DNA of 64,000 nt, taken from the NCBI GenBank assembly GCA_963931925.1, contig OZ007572.1, positions 19,735,543-19,799,542 of the forward strand. The letters are read 5' to 3'. Of the stretch, positions 49,501 through 61,336 are shown piece after piece. The translations under genes were made by a program, and so were the position numbers. Source of the stretch: Onchidella celtica. Taxonomy: Eukaryota; Mollusca; Gastropoda; Systellommatophora; Onchidiidae. Numbering within the stretch: the first letter of the stretch is position 1; each line of letters opens with the position of its first letter. The notes beneath the pieces are model-generated. The model did no database searches. It worked only from the letters and a program-made list of their open reading frames with translations, and had not been told where the DNA came from.

Positions 49501-52500
49501 AATGTTAGAATGGAGTGAGAGAACTTCATCAGTGTTCTTCACTGAGGGAAATTAATGAGATATTTAAACCATAGAGTACTTCCTGTTTCAGCTGAATTGC
49601 TCTTAATTTGTTTTAATACCCATGCTTTACTTTAACCATATGCAACAGAGAGTGAGCTCAACTCAAATAAATATAAGGCTGAACTGGAGGTTGTGCAGAC
49701 TGAACTTGCATATGAGCGACACCGTTGTGAGCATCTGGAGAAGAAACTGGAGCAAGGGAGCAAGAAAAAGTATGATTTAATCATATATTCAGATTTCTCA
49801 TATTTTAAAAACATTTTCTAAGTCTCCAGTGTTGTTGTTTTTTTTAAAAACTATTTTGTCAGGGAGAATTTACAGTGGTGTGCATTGCACGTATAATACA
49901 TATACACGAATATCACTTCAACAGAAGAAATTCACAGTACATACATATGTGAAACCACAACCTACACTCGGTTTATTCCTTCACAAAAAGGCCTTTTAAT
50001 ACTAAGCAACAAAAGACACATTCTACAATATCTTGGAATACTGATCAAGGAAATATGCACATTCTGGGCATTGGCTCAGTAGAATATATTGAACTCTTGA
50101 GCAAGGTTAGAAAAATGAGAAAATTTAAATTCCTTACATTGCCAATCATCTGTGGTTAACTTTGAGATGTGTTTTATTTTAAGTAGTATTTGAGTATGGA
50201 TAATTTCAGAAACACTATCATATTCCATAGAATTGTGTTCTATGTACAGTTTTCATGTGGAAATTGACTATCTGCCCTCTTCAGTTTATACGTTAGTTTT
50301 TTGCAAAAATTACTTTAATGTCTTAATTGTAGTTATACTTTTTGTTTCAGTTTTCACATAGATATTTTGTACACTGCCAAAGAAGTTATTTTCTTGTCAC
50401 TATTGCTAAGCTGAACTAGGACTTAGCTGCCATAATATGTTTTGCAAATGAAATTATTAAAGACAGGGTTGAGTCATTCTCTCCAGCTATTTTCACCATT
50501 CATCATTGACTGTCCCATCTTCTCTCTCACAAATCTTTTTAACGAGGCACACGCTATCTAGACATTACATTGTCACCATTCCCTAAGACTGTAGCAACTC
50601 AAAAATTTGAAAAATCTATTTTCATATATATTCAACTACATTCAAATTGATCGAATGATCTTGGTTATAGATTCCCACCAAGAAAAATAATCAAACAGCA
50701 AACTTTAAAAACTCCATCATAACTAGACCAGTTGTGCTAAAATAACAGTTTCTTGCTTCTCCTGAAAAGTAGCCAAAACCAATTACTACAGTTTTAGGGA
50801 ATGGTGACGACATAAGCTCATAAAAATTATGTAATGGTGATTATAGACGAAACAAGTATGCTGTCTCAGTGAAAGCAAATTTTAATATGACTAATCACCA
50901 GGTCTCCTAAAGTTCATCGCAGCCACTCAGATTTAGCAGCAAGAAGTCGACTTACAGTCCCAGGAAGTGTTGGAGGCAGCAGTAGCAGCATCAGTGGCAG
51001 TGGTGCCTTAAGTGATGGAGAAGACATTGCAGGTAGAACTTAAAACCATGAATTTTTAAGAATAAATCTCATTAGTTTTTGCCAGAAGTTCCTTTTCTTT
51101 TTTTTTGGACAAATCAAAAGAAGAGATGGGGCTTGTTGTGTTCGATTTCAACTCTAAGAATGGTGGGGTTTTTTGTAATAAAAAGGACAAATGCAATTTA
51201 TTTGGACATAATTTCATATGAGATGAAAATTTATTACTTGTTTTTGCATAATTTTGCTCATTTCGTCTATATTAGTTTTGGTAGGTGAAAATCCAACCCT
51301 TTAAATCCATTCATATCTGGATATTTTGAAAAGTACCTAAAATCTTCTTCCTGTGTCAGAAAATTGAAATATTCAGTTAAAATTCATGTTTTAAAACAAA
51401 TTTTTAATGGTTTCTTGGAGAAATTTGAGGGAGCACAAACCTCTACTTTCCAGAATGGTGTGAGCCTTGTTTTATAAGCCTTTGCAATCTTGATACTTTT
51501 CTTTAGATGGTACTGCATTGGAGATACCGATACCAGTGACCAAGAAGAAGAGGTTTTATCACAGCTTCACCGAGTATGTCCTGGACTCATTCTACACGTT
51601 CCTGGATGACTTTACAGAAGAACCAGCAAGCCAACCCGTTGGTGACCCAGATGGAGATCCCTTGACAGTGAAAACGTAGGTATCATTTTGTATCTTTGGA
51701 GAAATTTTGTGTTTCATAATATAACAGCAAATATCATTTTCTTTTCCCCTTTGCCATCTTTACACATGATACATGTATAAACATGCACCCAGGTAAATTG
51801 GAAAGCCAGAGTCAGGGAGTGTGATCTTTTTTTTTTTCTTGTGAAGGAGTTGTAATGCTGTGTAAGTATTTTGTATTCACAGCCTACTCTATGTTGAACA
51901 TGTTTGAACACCTTCGGTCACATTATAAGATCTGTTAAGCTACTAAGAGAATTTGCAGCCTACTAGATACAGGGTTCCCATGCACCACTGTAATTCAAGG
52001 GGCCCTGGAAAACCCCTGGAATAGACCTGAAATTTGTATTTTCAACAAGTGGATAAGGCATGCATGTAATGTATTTTCTGGACAAGGGCAAGATGTTTTA
52101 CAAGAGAATTGTATTGTATTACAAGAGAACAGGAGAGAGCTCCTGTAAGTAGTTACCATTTCTTTTTTTCCTTTATTTTCTGACCTTTAAATAGCCCTGG
52201 AATTTAACATTTTACCCCTGGAAAACCCCTGGAAAAAATTCCATACAGAGATGCAGGAACCCTGTAGATAAATTTGCCCCTTATTGCAGCTTTTTCTTTG
52301 TTTTTCAGTTTTCATAGTTATGGTCAGTCGGCTGTTGGAACCTCGTTAGATCTAGACTCAAAGTAAAGGGTATTGTTAGGGGACGGCACTCTGATTACAA
52401 AGCCAAGTAGAGAAAATACTGAGCTGTGTTCACCGCTCAGCTGTAGCTTTTTATCTGTAAAATACTACGGTCCTTTCGCCGCAGGCTTTTAAATTTAGGT

Positions 52501-55500
52501 TTAATGAGGTTCCAACAGCTGACCGACAATTTGCTGAAAATGTGATAGGCAGAGACAATTATGTGGCAGTGAAAATTTCTTTGAATTATGATTTTGAGTG
52601 AAGTGGCAGATTTTAGGGATAAAACTGTGACTGTTATAAATCTGTTTGTCTTTTATCTCTTGTTGAAAATGATTTATATTATCATGTGCTGATGTGATAT
52701 ATGAAAATTGTGACTGCATTCTTCAGTGCTTGATTTCTTATGATGGAGGAATATTTATTGAGCATGTATTTTTCTAATCCTTGTTTATGCTGTATCTTTT
52801 CAGATTGAAAGAAAATATTAAAAGATTTGGTAGGTTCCTTACTTTACAACATCTTATGACTTTTTTTATTTACCTTTTTTCTTAAAATCGTACTGATTAT
52901 ACCTATATTACATTCTGATTGAAAAAAAATTTTTGAAATAAGGAGAAAATGAAATATAAAGTGAAATATAAAATAGAAATAAAATATAAACTGATAATGA
53001 AATGCAAATTATAAAATCAAAATATATGTATTAAATAAATTGAACATTTAGCAAACTGATTTCAACAGTATATTACAAGCTCTGTAGAAAGTGTGAATGT
53101 AGCTAGGAAGAAAACATATCCAGATCAAGTATAGTTTTGAAATTGTGAAATTTTATTCTGTGGTTTCCTCTAAAACAGGCACTGAGGCAACGCCATATGT
53201 AAACACCATAAAGGGCATTTATGAACTTCTTGCTTGGAAATCGGCTCCATACACGCTCATCTGTTTTGTTGTAAGTACACTATTGATTTTAGTCATGTGA
53301 AAATGTTATAAATTTCCAATTTCGGTAAACATGTAAGAATTGTTTTCCTCAGGAGATTTTCATCTGCACTCAGCCTGTGTAAATTCATGCATCATCATGA
53401 AATTCATAAAAACACAAAATATGCAAGTTTACAGCTAGATTCAGGCCTGTGTAATGGTTTTGTTCATATTTCAGCCCTAGGAAGTTTTTTCAGTTCCCAC
53501 CTATGACTATATGAAGTCTGATAATAAATAGTATGACTAAATGGTTACTAATGTGAATAAATTGATGGACGTTTTTTGATACAATAGCATTGAGGGGAGG
53601 AAGAGAATGCAGATGGTATAACTTGTTAGACATTGTTAGACAAGGCTTATTTCTTTGTGTATTTATCATCTGTGCATTTATATATTTCATTCTTTATCAA
53701 CAGGTATACATGTATTCAGTGTGGCAAGGATGGTTCCTTCCAGTCTTACTGTTTTGTCTCACATTTAGGTTATTTGTTAACTTCCTCAGACACAGGTAAC
53801 GATCTCATGCTAAACATGTGCTCATGTATTTGTTTTGATGTTCTTCCGTAAGTTTTTCAGTGTTGATGAAGAGAATAAGAAATATGGATTAAACAAGCAC
53901 ATTGTGTGTATGGTAGGTTATCTACAAATTAATTTTCCAAAAAGACCTAATAGATAACACTGAAATTGCATTGTCTGAACAACAAACATGGTTGGCTCCA
54001 TATCAATTGATTGCAGTGAAATATTTGGTGGCTTTTCACTAGTACAATGTTCAGTAAGTGAGATACAGCATTGCCCATCACAGAACAGCCGAATCTAGAT
54101 ATGTAGTTAACAGCATTATTCATTTTTAATGTCTGTATTAGCGGCTAATCTCTATCATTTTTGTTTAGTAGGATAAGAGGACACGCTCAGAATTATGGTC
54201 TTTTCTTTACCCGACAATTTTCTTCTTTCTCATGTAGGGGTTGGAATGTCAGCTTCAATTTCTTTGAGACAGTTGAAGAAACAAAGGTAAGATCAAAAGG
54301 TTCAGTCTCACTTTGTGCATGTGCTGGTATGCCATTTGCCATTGGATTGATGAAAATCAGACTTTGAAAGGAAAGCAGGCTATATTGCCTGTGATGCTAT
54401 GGTATAGCGCAAAAAAAAATGATAAGAATATTATGCCAAGCTACTTTATTATGTTTTACCCAGGAAAAAGTGAGCTTTGAGATATTCACCGGCATTGTTT
54501 AAATTTGACTATTTTATACATTAAATTGAAATAGCAGTATTTCCAGTGTCAATACATATGTTTCTTTCAGTTAACACTACTGTGTCATTATGGCAGAATT
54601 TTCTAGCAGAGAAAAACAAAGGAAAAATCTCTTGGTTGGATGACTCCATGATTTAATTGATCATGCTTATTGTGCATTCATCGTCAGCTTTAACCCGAGG
54701 CCACATTTGGTGCTTTTGTTATATTTTTAATTCTATTTTCTGATCTGCCCCCCACAGGACACAGAGGAAAAAGATTTAGGAGTTTCAGACAAATTTAATT
54801 TAGTGATGCAGGTGGCGAGGAAGGTTCAAAACTTCTTAGGGGAGGTTGCAGATGGTCTGGAAAAAATCAAAAGGTAATGGTCTTTCTTAATATATATAGA
54901 ATTGCTTCTCAGTCAACTAGTTGTAACACTTTATGGACTAAGAATAGGTTTACTGTGAAGAGAAGGACAGCATCTTATGCAGTAAAGAGATTTTTTTCAC
55001 TTGATCTTCTTGATAAGAATCTAAAAGTTGAAAACGTACCCAAAATTTGATAACAAAAAAAAAAAACACGAGCGGCTCAAAGTGACCATTATCACGCCAA
55101 CGCACCATTAAATCCAAACTCAAACGCAAAGTGTGGAGAATTGAGGGACAATTTCATTAGTTCATCCCAACTGAACTTCTACTGATAAAACTTTTGTATA
55201 TTGTATTGTTAAAGATTTTTTCAGTACTCTGAAATGGTTTTTGCATGGAATTCTTGATCTGTGATTTCACTAGTACATCACCATTTTCAATATTTCAGTA
55301 TGACAATTTAATGATGCTTTGCATAAGCTCAGTAAGATTTAAAGGTAAAGAGTACTCTGACATGGTTTTGTGTGAAATTCTTGCGCTGTGATTTTGTTAG
55401 TATTGCTGCCCAAACGAAAAATGACGTAACTGACAGCATGGCCTTTTCCTACTTTATTGTCTCAGATTACAAACAGTTTCTTAAGTTGATATGCCATACT

Positions 55501-58500
55501 AGAAACTACTATTTCGGTAGCAGATATGCCTATCTGCCTTTGACATCAAAGAATTATGCGTGAGACAAGTTCACAGAGGCAATAAAATGCTGTCAGTTTA
55601 CATCGTCTTTCTTTTGGGCGGCAGAGTACTTTAGCATTTTCAGCACCCTGTGACAACAGTAATACTTTTATAAGCAGTAAATCTTTTTTGCTGTTGAGTG
55701 ATGGAACTAAAGATGTCAATTATTAATACTAGTCTTCACTGTGTTCTCAGTTTACTAACATGGCGTCACCCTGAAGCTAGCAGACAGCTGTTTCTTACCA
55801 TTGGTGCAGCATTTATCACATCTTGTATACTTCCCACACCGTACTTGTTCTTTTATATGGGTGAGTTTCTTTATCTTCAGTCATTTTTCACTTAGAAAAC
55901 ATTTTATTTAAGCTAACAATTTGAGTTTTGCTTACAGTCTCCCCCCGTTTACTGTTTCTGTCAATGAAACAACAATTTTGAGTTTATATAGGGCTGGGTA
56001 AAGTTAAAATGTCGCCAAAAAAAATTAAAAGAGAAAGATTGTATGGTGCAAAGCCCATGTATTAACTCTTTCCCTACCGTAAAACGCATACTGCATCGCG
56101 TTCTTCCCTAGCGGCAGACGGTGCAACGCAGCTTGCGCTGTGAGATTCTAAAGGTATTCCTTGACCACTCTATTGGAAATTAACATCCCGTGACGTTGAA
56201 CCTTAGAAATAGAATTCTTGGTAAAGCTTCCTTTGCCCAGCGATACCACATGTTCGGTAAGTGTATAGTTTGGACAGCTGTTGTGCAGTAAGGCGATCTT
56301 TGTTTACAAATGCACAGTACAGTATGGCGTGTAAGCCCACGAGGTGCTCCATCCAGAAGTGGAATGCCGGTCCGTAGGGAAAGAGTTAAAAGACAATAAC
56401 AACAAAGTCACCATACGGTAAGTCACTTTGTTCCAAGCCCTGCTGTGACCTACAAATTCTGTTTTTTTAAGATAATGAGGCCAGATAAGTTGCTTTAAAA
56501 AATAGGTCATTTTCAATCATTTTTAAAATAATCAGTTTCAAAGATTTCATCTTGAGCTTTGACAGATTAATTACGCAAGTGCTTGTCAATTAGTGGTAAC
56601 AGCACCAAAATTACTGCATTCCCTTGTGCAATTTGTGGGAGGATGTGACAAAACTAAAGATGAAATTTTTATACCTCTTTAGAAAGAAAATCAAAATAAA
56701 ATACTTCTAAGATTATTTCAAGGAAAATATTTTAACTGAAAGCAGAAAAATGGCTAATCTTTCATATTATAGGCAAATTGCAGAAGAAAATTTTCTACCC
56801 CTACAGAAGGGTTTTCTTGGGAATATGATCTTTCACCTTAAGCCCAATTTATTGTCAGATCCACTTACATTTATCAGTATATTTATATGTCTGCAGTATT
56901 CATAGTACATATTGCCACAGTTCTTGCATAGAAGCTCATGTCAAGAACTGTTTTAGAGAATTGAAAAAAAACAACACATTCACCATGTGTGCTAATGATA
57001 TTGACATATCATTCAAAGGTCTTGCTCTGGGCATCAAGTTATTTATTGTAGACTATCTCTACAATCGTTTCCCACGTGTCAAGAGGAAGTATGACTCAAC
57101 ATACAGACTATGGCAAGAACTACCCACAGATGCTCAATATGAGAAAAGATACATCAAATCTGAAATCGACAAGGTAACATAACTAAAAGATATTGCAAAA
57201 ATTTTGTTCATGAAATGAAGGATGGTCTTAGTGAATTTCTTTGGAAGCAGTGCCTACAATTTCGTTGCTTTTAGCTGTATATTTTCTAATTTTGTTATAA
57301 TTATATTGAATACCCATAAACATTCTATATTACACATGAAATGGAACCTTAAATTCTTGTAGAAATCTAGTCTCTGAGGACATCACTGAGCACTGTAGCA
57401 TTCAAAGAGAAATACATACATTTAAGAATGAAAGTGTTTAAAAGGTAAAGCTGAAAATCACAGCAAAAGCATATTATGATTTTAAGAAAAAGTAATGTTG
57501 GAGATATCTGGATCAAAGTGCAAATGTATCCAAATATCGCAGAATTTTGGAATAAATCATTGGCAGTAGGAATCCAATTGAATTAAATGTGAAGTTATGA
57601 GTTTGGAAATGCCATATTTTTTACCTTCTCATTATGTTGCAGTACATCCTCCCCTACGGCCAGGAGAAGGGAGAAGTCACAATTGAAACCAAGAGTGATC
57701 AGGTTTCCCTGGACGACCGCACCTTTTGTGAGCTCTTTTCATTACCTGATTCTGAGTGCCCATTGCCAGGTGAGAGTGCATTTTGTGGCTTCTCCTGCAC
57801 TGCATCTTATGAATGATTGATTTTGGTTTTCACAAAGCTTAAATAAGAGTAAGTCATCTTGTTTGTCTGGAAAGAAAAAAAAAGATCTTTTTTCTTTAAT
57901 CAGCAAAATGGCACATGTTTTGCCATTATATGCAGGGCTCCGATCCAAGAAGAGAGACTAAAAAAATAATAATTTTTTCTAAACAAAAAAACAACAAACA
58001 AACAAAAAAATGAAGAAATCGATATATGCTTCAACAAGATTAATTGATCGACAGCAAAAGTGTAACAAGAAGTATCATTTGGGAAGGCTTCATATTGTTG
58101 GTCGGTTATTAGAAACTGGTTAAAACCAGAGAGTATGTATTTATAGAGAGATCTCACTTCCGCCAAGTCATGAAACTAGGTCGCTGCGGTAAACAAGAAA
58201 CTGAAGAATTGAAAGAGACCACTTTCACCAAAGATAGTGTGCATATCTGTTTACTGTGGTTTGTTCATATTTTTGGGTTTATTGAAACTATTTGTATTTG
58301 TATTTGTATACTTCTTTAATCCCATTTGGGAAATTTGCCTTTGTGCCATTGCAGCCCAGTTATAACTGGAGCAGGCACGTCGTCGCTACAGTGCAGCTCC
58401 GGTCGGCGGTTGTTTTTTTTTTGGGGCGGGGAAGATAAGGGAGGGAATGGTAGGGATGAATTTTATTTAATTTTGCCCGGACAGCGGCCTGTTCGGCCTG

Positions 58501-61336
58501 CTCTTTACGATTTCCAACTGCCAAGGTATCTTTTAAGGTGCGCAACGTGCACGCAGCCCTCCAAACTTTTCATCCTTATCCGAGAAGACTGGGTACTCGA
58601 TCATACCCCCCAATAGGATCAGGGACAGGAAAATATGAGAAAAATCCCAAACTTCCAACATGCCTGCACCAGCCGGGTTTTGGACCCGGGACCCTTGACA
58701 CGAGAGGCGAGCACCTTGCCTCTAGACCACCTTGTCCCCATTTAGAGCCGTTTGTAAGCTCTTACACCCCGTGGAAATGCACAAACGGATATTGTTTACT
58801 GCAGTGATCTACTTTCCGCTCCATGCTAACAATGGTTTAGCGGCACCTCCCGTATCTCGCAGTGCAAATCCACCAATAGTGAAACCTCTCTATACATACT
58901 GACTCTCTGGTAAAACTAAACTCAATAATTGTTGTTAGGGGACCGTAGTCTAACTACAAAGCCAAATAGAGAAAAATGTGAGTTGTGTTCACTGCTGGGC
59001 TATAGCTTACTATTTAAAATACTAAGGTCCCTCTGCAACAACCTTTGAGTTTAGTCTTAATGAGGTTCCAAAAGCAGACCGATGATATACAACATGAAAA
59101 CTTACAAATTATTCACAAGGTACGCTTGTGTCTTTCCTGATTGTCACCAGCGAGTAAGAATGTAACCAGAAGGATCTCTATTGGGTGACTGCATTTATAA
59201 ACATGATAGGCTCTGTGAACCAAAGTTAGCATTGAGGTAAAAGTAGGTCAGCATGGTAAACAATGCCTGTTTGTATGTTTTCCTTGAAAGAAAGAGCCTC
59301 CTGCAGGCTTTTTACTGTATGAGTCAATCCAAAATTGTTACCATTCTTTAAGACTGTAGTAACTGAAATATTTTTTTTAATGTCCATATATATTCAACTA
59401 CATTCAAAGCTGCATCGAATGATCTTGGTTATAGACTCCTAAGCCAAAAAATAATCGAATAGCAAACTTTTAAAAATTCATCGTAAGTAGACCAGTTGTG
59501 TTAAAATAAAAAATTTTTTTTTGCTTCTCCTGAAAAGTAGCCCAGACTGATTAATACAGTTTTTGGAAATGGTGACAAAATATGAGCAAACCTCAGTAAG
59601 TAAAACTGCACACTCTCTATGGTGCAGACAGTCCTTTCCAAATTCTTGTTCACTGCATTGACCTAGTTTCACAATTTGGTGCAAAAGATATTTCTTTCTC
59701 TATTTATATCTTAGTTAACACCCAGCAAAATTTACTTATTTTACCTTTCAGGTTGGCACGGTGGTCGTAGATGTACTCTGATTAACCGGGAAAAGTCCTT
59801 GACTGCAGCATTCAAGAATGGGAGGCTTTACTTGACACATAGGTTAGTTTCTGACATATTCACACAAACATAGTGTAAGAGTGTATTACTGTGTATGTGT
59901 ATTTAATGTTTTGCATACAAAAGTGGTGGTCAATTTTGAGACTTCCAGATTTAGAGACTCCTATAACAACAGTTACTCAATGTCATTATCCTTTGAACAT
60001 CGCAAACTTGTGGCAGAGGAATCAGCAGATTACGGGAAGCAATATGTGTTGTGGGTATGAACCATATGATCAAAATGCAAAGTGATGCTAAATCTAATTT
60101 TTAAAAGATATAATATTTTCAGAACTCATGTATAAAAACAAGTATTCATAACTATTAAATATGAGTTTCTTGTTTGACCAGTTTCCTGTGCTTTGAGAGA
60201 ACAAAAGTGCCTTCACCCAAGAATATTGTCATTCCACTAGCTGACATTGCCAGACTGGAAAAGGTAGGTCAGAACTGTTGATACAGCACCAGCAGTAATT
60301 TTGACAAAATATTAATTCTGTGGGGTCAGCAAAACTTGAAGCAAAGTCAAAATGTGGCAAAAAAAGTTGTGTGCAGTAAAACTGCATAAGAAATAATGCA
60401 GAAAAGATGCACTAAAGCGCAAAGGAAAAGGGAGAACAAATCAAGCTTTCTAATGATTAGTTTTCATCAGGAAAAAAATTTAACAGGATAGAAAATTGAA
60501 CCAATAAGACAAGTGAACAAATACAAAAATGTTTAGAATGTTAAACCAACACAAGTACTTAACTAGAAGTCCAGACTTGAGATTTTCAGAGTCTATCTGT
60601 CTATGGAGGCTCGAAGACAGCAATAATTTTGGTCTATAAAAAAGCTGTTCCTGTCATAAGATTAGTGGCAAAAGTTTTCCAGTATTTATCATTAGCACTG
60701 TATGCACCAGTCAATCATAGTCAAAATTGGGCAAAAAGAATAGGTTGTATGTTGCAAAACCCCGCGTGAGAAATAAAACCCAAACAATACAAAGCAAACT
60801 AAAGAGAAGACAGAAAATACACAAAATTTTCGGCTTTTGCCTTTTTCAAGTGAAAAAAAACGAACAATAAAAGACTTCAACAGGAACGAAGTGAAACAGT
60901 TTACTTAGCTGCGAGTTCTTTCTTCGTTAGCAGCACCAAAGCACGTCCATCCGCCAAATGCATGGAAGCTCGAAGTGACGCATTTGGTTAGTAACCAAGA
61001 TGAAGGCGCCATATAGTGCCTGAATCATAGATTCATTTGAGTGTAAAATCAGACACAACAAGTTCTTTGCTATACAAGTACCTACCATTTTTAACTCTTT
61101 TATTGTTATTTCCATAGTGTGTTTCTGCTTCTGTATTATTAGTGAAGATTATACACCAGAGGAAGCAGTTTGAGGAAGTTTTTAACAGTTGGCTTAGGAA
61201 CAACTTTTTCCATCATTTCTTGTACCACCTTTCACAACTGTGCATAATTCTTATTTTACCTTTCCAGGCCAAGCCATATAGTTGGATGCCTGGTGGTGGA
61301 ATGGCTATTGAAATAGCTGTCGTAGGCAATGACAAG
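43524..61336 (+). CDS. GRAMD4: GRAMD4 orthologue, GRAM-domain membrane protein (3' end off window)
   Basis: Sixteen coding exons: 43524-43628, 49027-49228, 49649-49769, 50902-51032, 51507-51675, 52804-52829, 53179-53270, 53704-53795, 54238-54286, 54758-54873, 55751-55860, 57019-57173, 57643-57769, 59752-59842, 60182-60263, 61268-61336. They sum to 1737 nt, exactly 579 codons. In order: acidic/basic N-terminus; coiled coil about 80-142; Ser-rich linker; two hydrophobic helices about 275-310 (YMYSVWQGWFLPVLLFCLTF, cf. human YMNAVWHGWAIPLFLFLAIL); amphipathic segment with VSDKFNLVMQVARKVQNFLG; second hydrophobic pair about 376-420; FPRVKRKYDSTYRLWQELPT; GRAM domain about 480 to the end (CTLINREKSL, LCFERTKV). 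Human GRAMD4 is 578 aa. It is a membrane-anchored protein linked to E2F1-induced apoptosis and TLR9 control. The final exon (human PLVFGAMVHRDEAFE) was not found before 64000. A MITE sits on the exon 1 donor. Confidence 0.95.
43634..43878. mobile_element. MITE, family E, with core I, inserted at the GRAMD4 exon 1 splice donor
   Basis: The left end is GGGAGGAGTACCTTACTCGA and the right end, read inwards, is GGAAGGAGTTCCGTACTCGA. Both continue to GCGCCA. The flanking 8-bp direct repeat is GAGGTAAG (43626-43633 and 43879-43886): the last codon of GRAMD4 exon 1 plus the first five bases of its intron. Core I is in plus orientation at about 43760-43832, preceded by GGAATGGTCAGATGGACC, which is shared with family A. 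It is 245 bp and non-coding. Confidence 0.9.
44015..44238. mobile_element. MITE, family A, copy 2, with core I (minus)
   Basis: Ends begin GGAAGGTCTTCCGCCCGTCC and, read inwards from the right, GGGAGGTCTTCCCCCCGTCC. The flanks are eight Ts on each side, consistent with an 8-bp duplication but not diagnostic. Core I is in minus orientation at about 44050-44125. It is 224 bp, the same length as the copy at 45840, in the opposite orientation. Confidence 0.85.
44470..45835. other. Unclassified inserted sequence in GRAMD4 intron 1
   Basis: This sequence interrupts the TTAA element. It contains a TATATAGCGTCTCTGCCAGG block (about 44856) loosely like the TATATAGCGC tails elsewhere, a CCCTCACATTGTGAGGG palindrome near 45001, and a 123-codon open frame at 45407-45778 with no recognisable domain. 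No terminal repeats were resolved, so no class is assigned. Confidence 0.35.
45840..46063. mobile_element. MITE, family A, copy 3, with core I (plus)
   Basis: Ends begin GGGAGGTCTTCCCCCCGTCC and, read inwards from the right, GGAAGGTCTTCCGCCCGTCC. Each side is flanked by eight or more Ts. It is essentially the reverse complement of copy 2 (44015-44238) with few differences. Core I is at about 45950-46020. Confidence 0.87.
47650..48507. mobile_element. TTAA-flanked MITE, 858 bp
   Basis: The left end is GGGGGGACGCGGGTCC and the right end, read inwards, GGGGGGGCGCGGGTCC. TTAA lies directly outside each end (47646-47649 and 48508-48511). The interior is AT-rich with no transposase signature. The YY1-like GCCGCCATATTGG near 47778 is inside this element. 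It lies in GRAMD4 intron 1. Confidence 0.82.
50575..50820 (+). repeat. Dispersed repeat shared by two GRAMD4 introns, copy 1
   Basis: It aligns over about 245 bp, in the same orientation, with 59340-59590: CATATATATTCAACTACATT, GAATGATCTTGGTTATAGA, CTTGCTTCTCCTGAAAAGTA. Identity is roughly 80-85% by eye. There are no ORFs or clear termini; it could be an old SINE or MITE, or an intronic duplication. Confidence 0.7.
52322..52528. mobile_element. MITE with core II, copy in GRAMD4 intron 5
   Basis: Arms are inverted: GGCTGTTGGAACCTCGTTA on the left and AGCTGTTGGAACCTCATTA (read inwards) on the right, each preceded by a GGTCAGTC/GTCGGTCA-like outer tract. The interior has TTGTTAGGGGACGGCACTCT, ATTACAAAGCCAAGTAGAG, GTGTTCACCGCTC and ACTACGGTCC. 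It is non-coding. Confidence 0.72.
56066..56385. mobile_element. TTAA-flanked MITE, 320 bp
   Basis: TTAA lies at both sides (56062-56065 and 56386-56389), and the ends are CTCTTTCCCTACCG and, read inwards from the right, CTCTTTCCCTACGG. This is the layout expected of piggyBac-type non-autonomous elements. It lies in GRAMD4 intron 11. There is no ORF. Confidence 0.8.
58289..58740 (-). mobile_element. tRNA-derived SINE, copy 2
   Basis: This is the reverse complement of the SINE at 3445-3894: tandem ATTTGT units at the left, then the body (AAAGATACCTTGGCAGTTGG on the minus strand), and at the right the tRNA-like head with box B near 58675 (GGTTTTGGACCC on the plus strand) and box A near 58727. 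It lies in GRAMD4 intron 13. Confidence 0.88.
58903..59085. mobile_element. MITE with core II, copy in GRAMD4 intron 13
   Basis: The left half reads AAACTAAACTCAA then GTTGTTAGGGGACCGTAGTC. The right half, read inwards, is TTGGAACCTCATTAAGACTA, then AAACTCAAAGGTTGTTGC and AGGGACCTTAGTATT. The interior has ACTACAAAGCCAAATAGAG and GTGTTCACTGCTG. The outer TTGGAACCTCATTA is shared with the copy at 52322. Confidence 0.7.
59340..59590 (+). repeat. Dispersed repeat shared by two GRAMD4 introns, copy 2
   Basis: This is the partner of 50575-50820, in the same orientation, in GRAMD4 intron 13. Confidence 0.7.
60715..60790 (+). repeat. Short interspersed repeat, inverted partner at 63855-63935
   Basis: TCAAAATTGGGCAAAAAGAA, then GGTTGTATGTTGC and GCGTGAGAAATAAAA. 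The reverse complement occurs at 63855-63935. A diverged copy is likely near 56005-56060. It lies in GRAMD4 intron 15. Confidence 0.65.
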
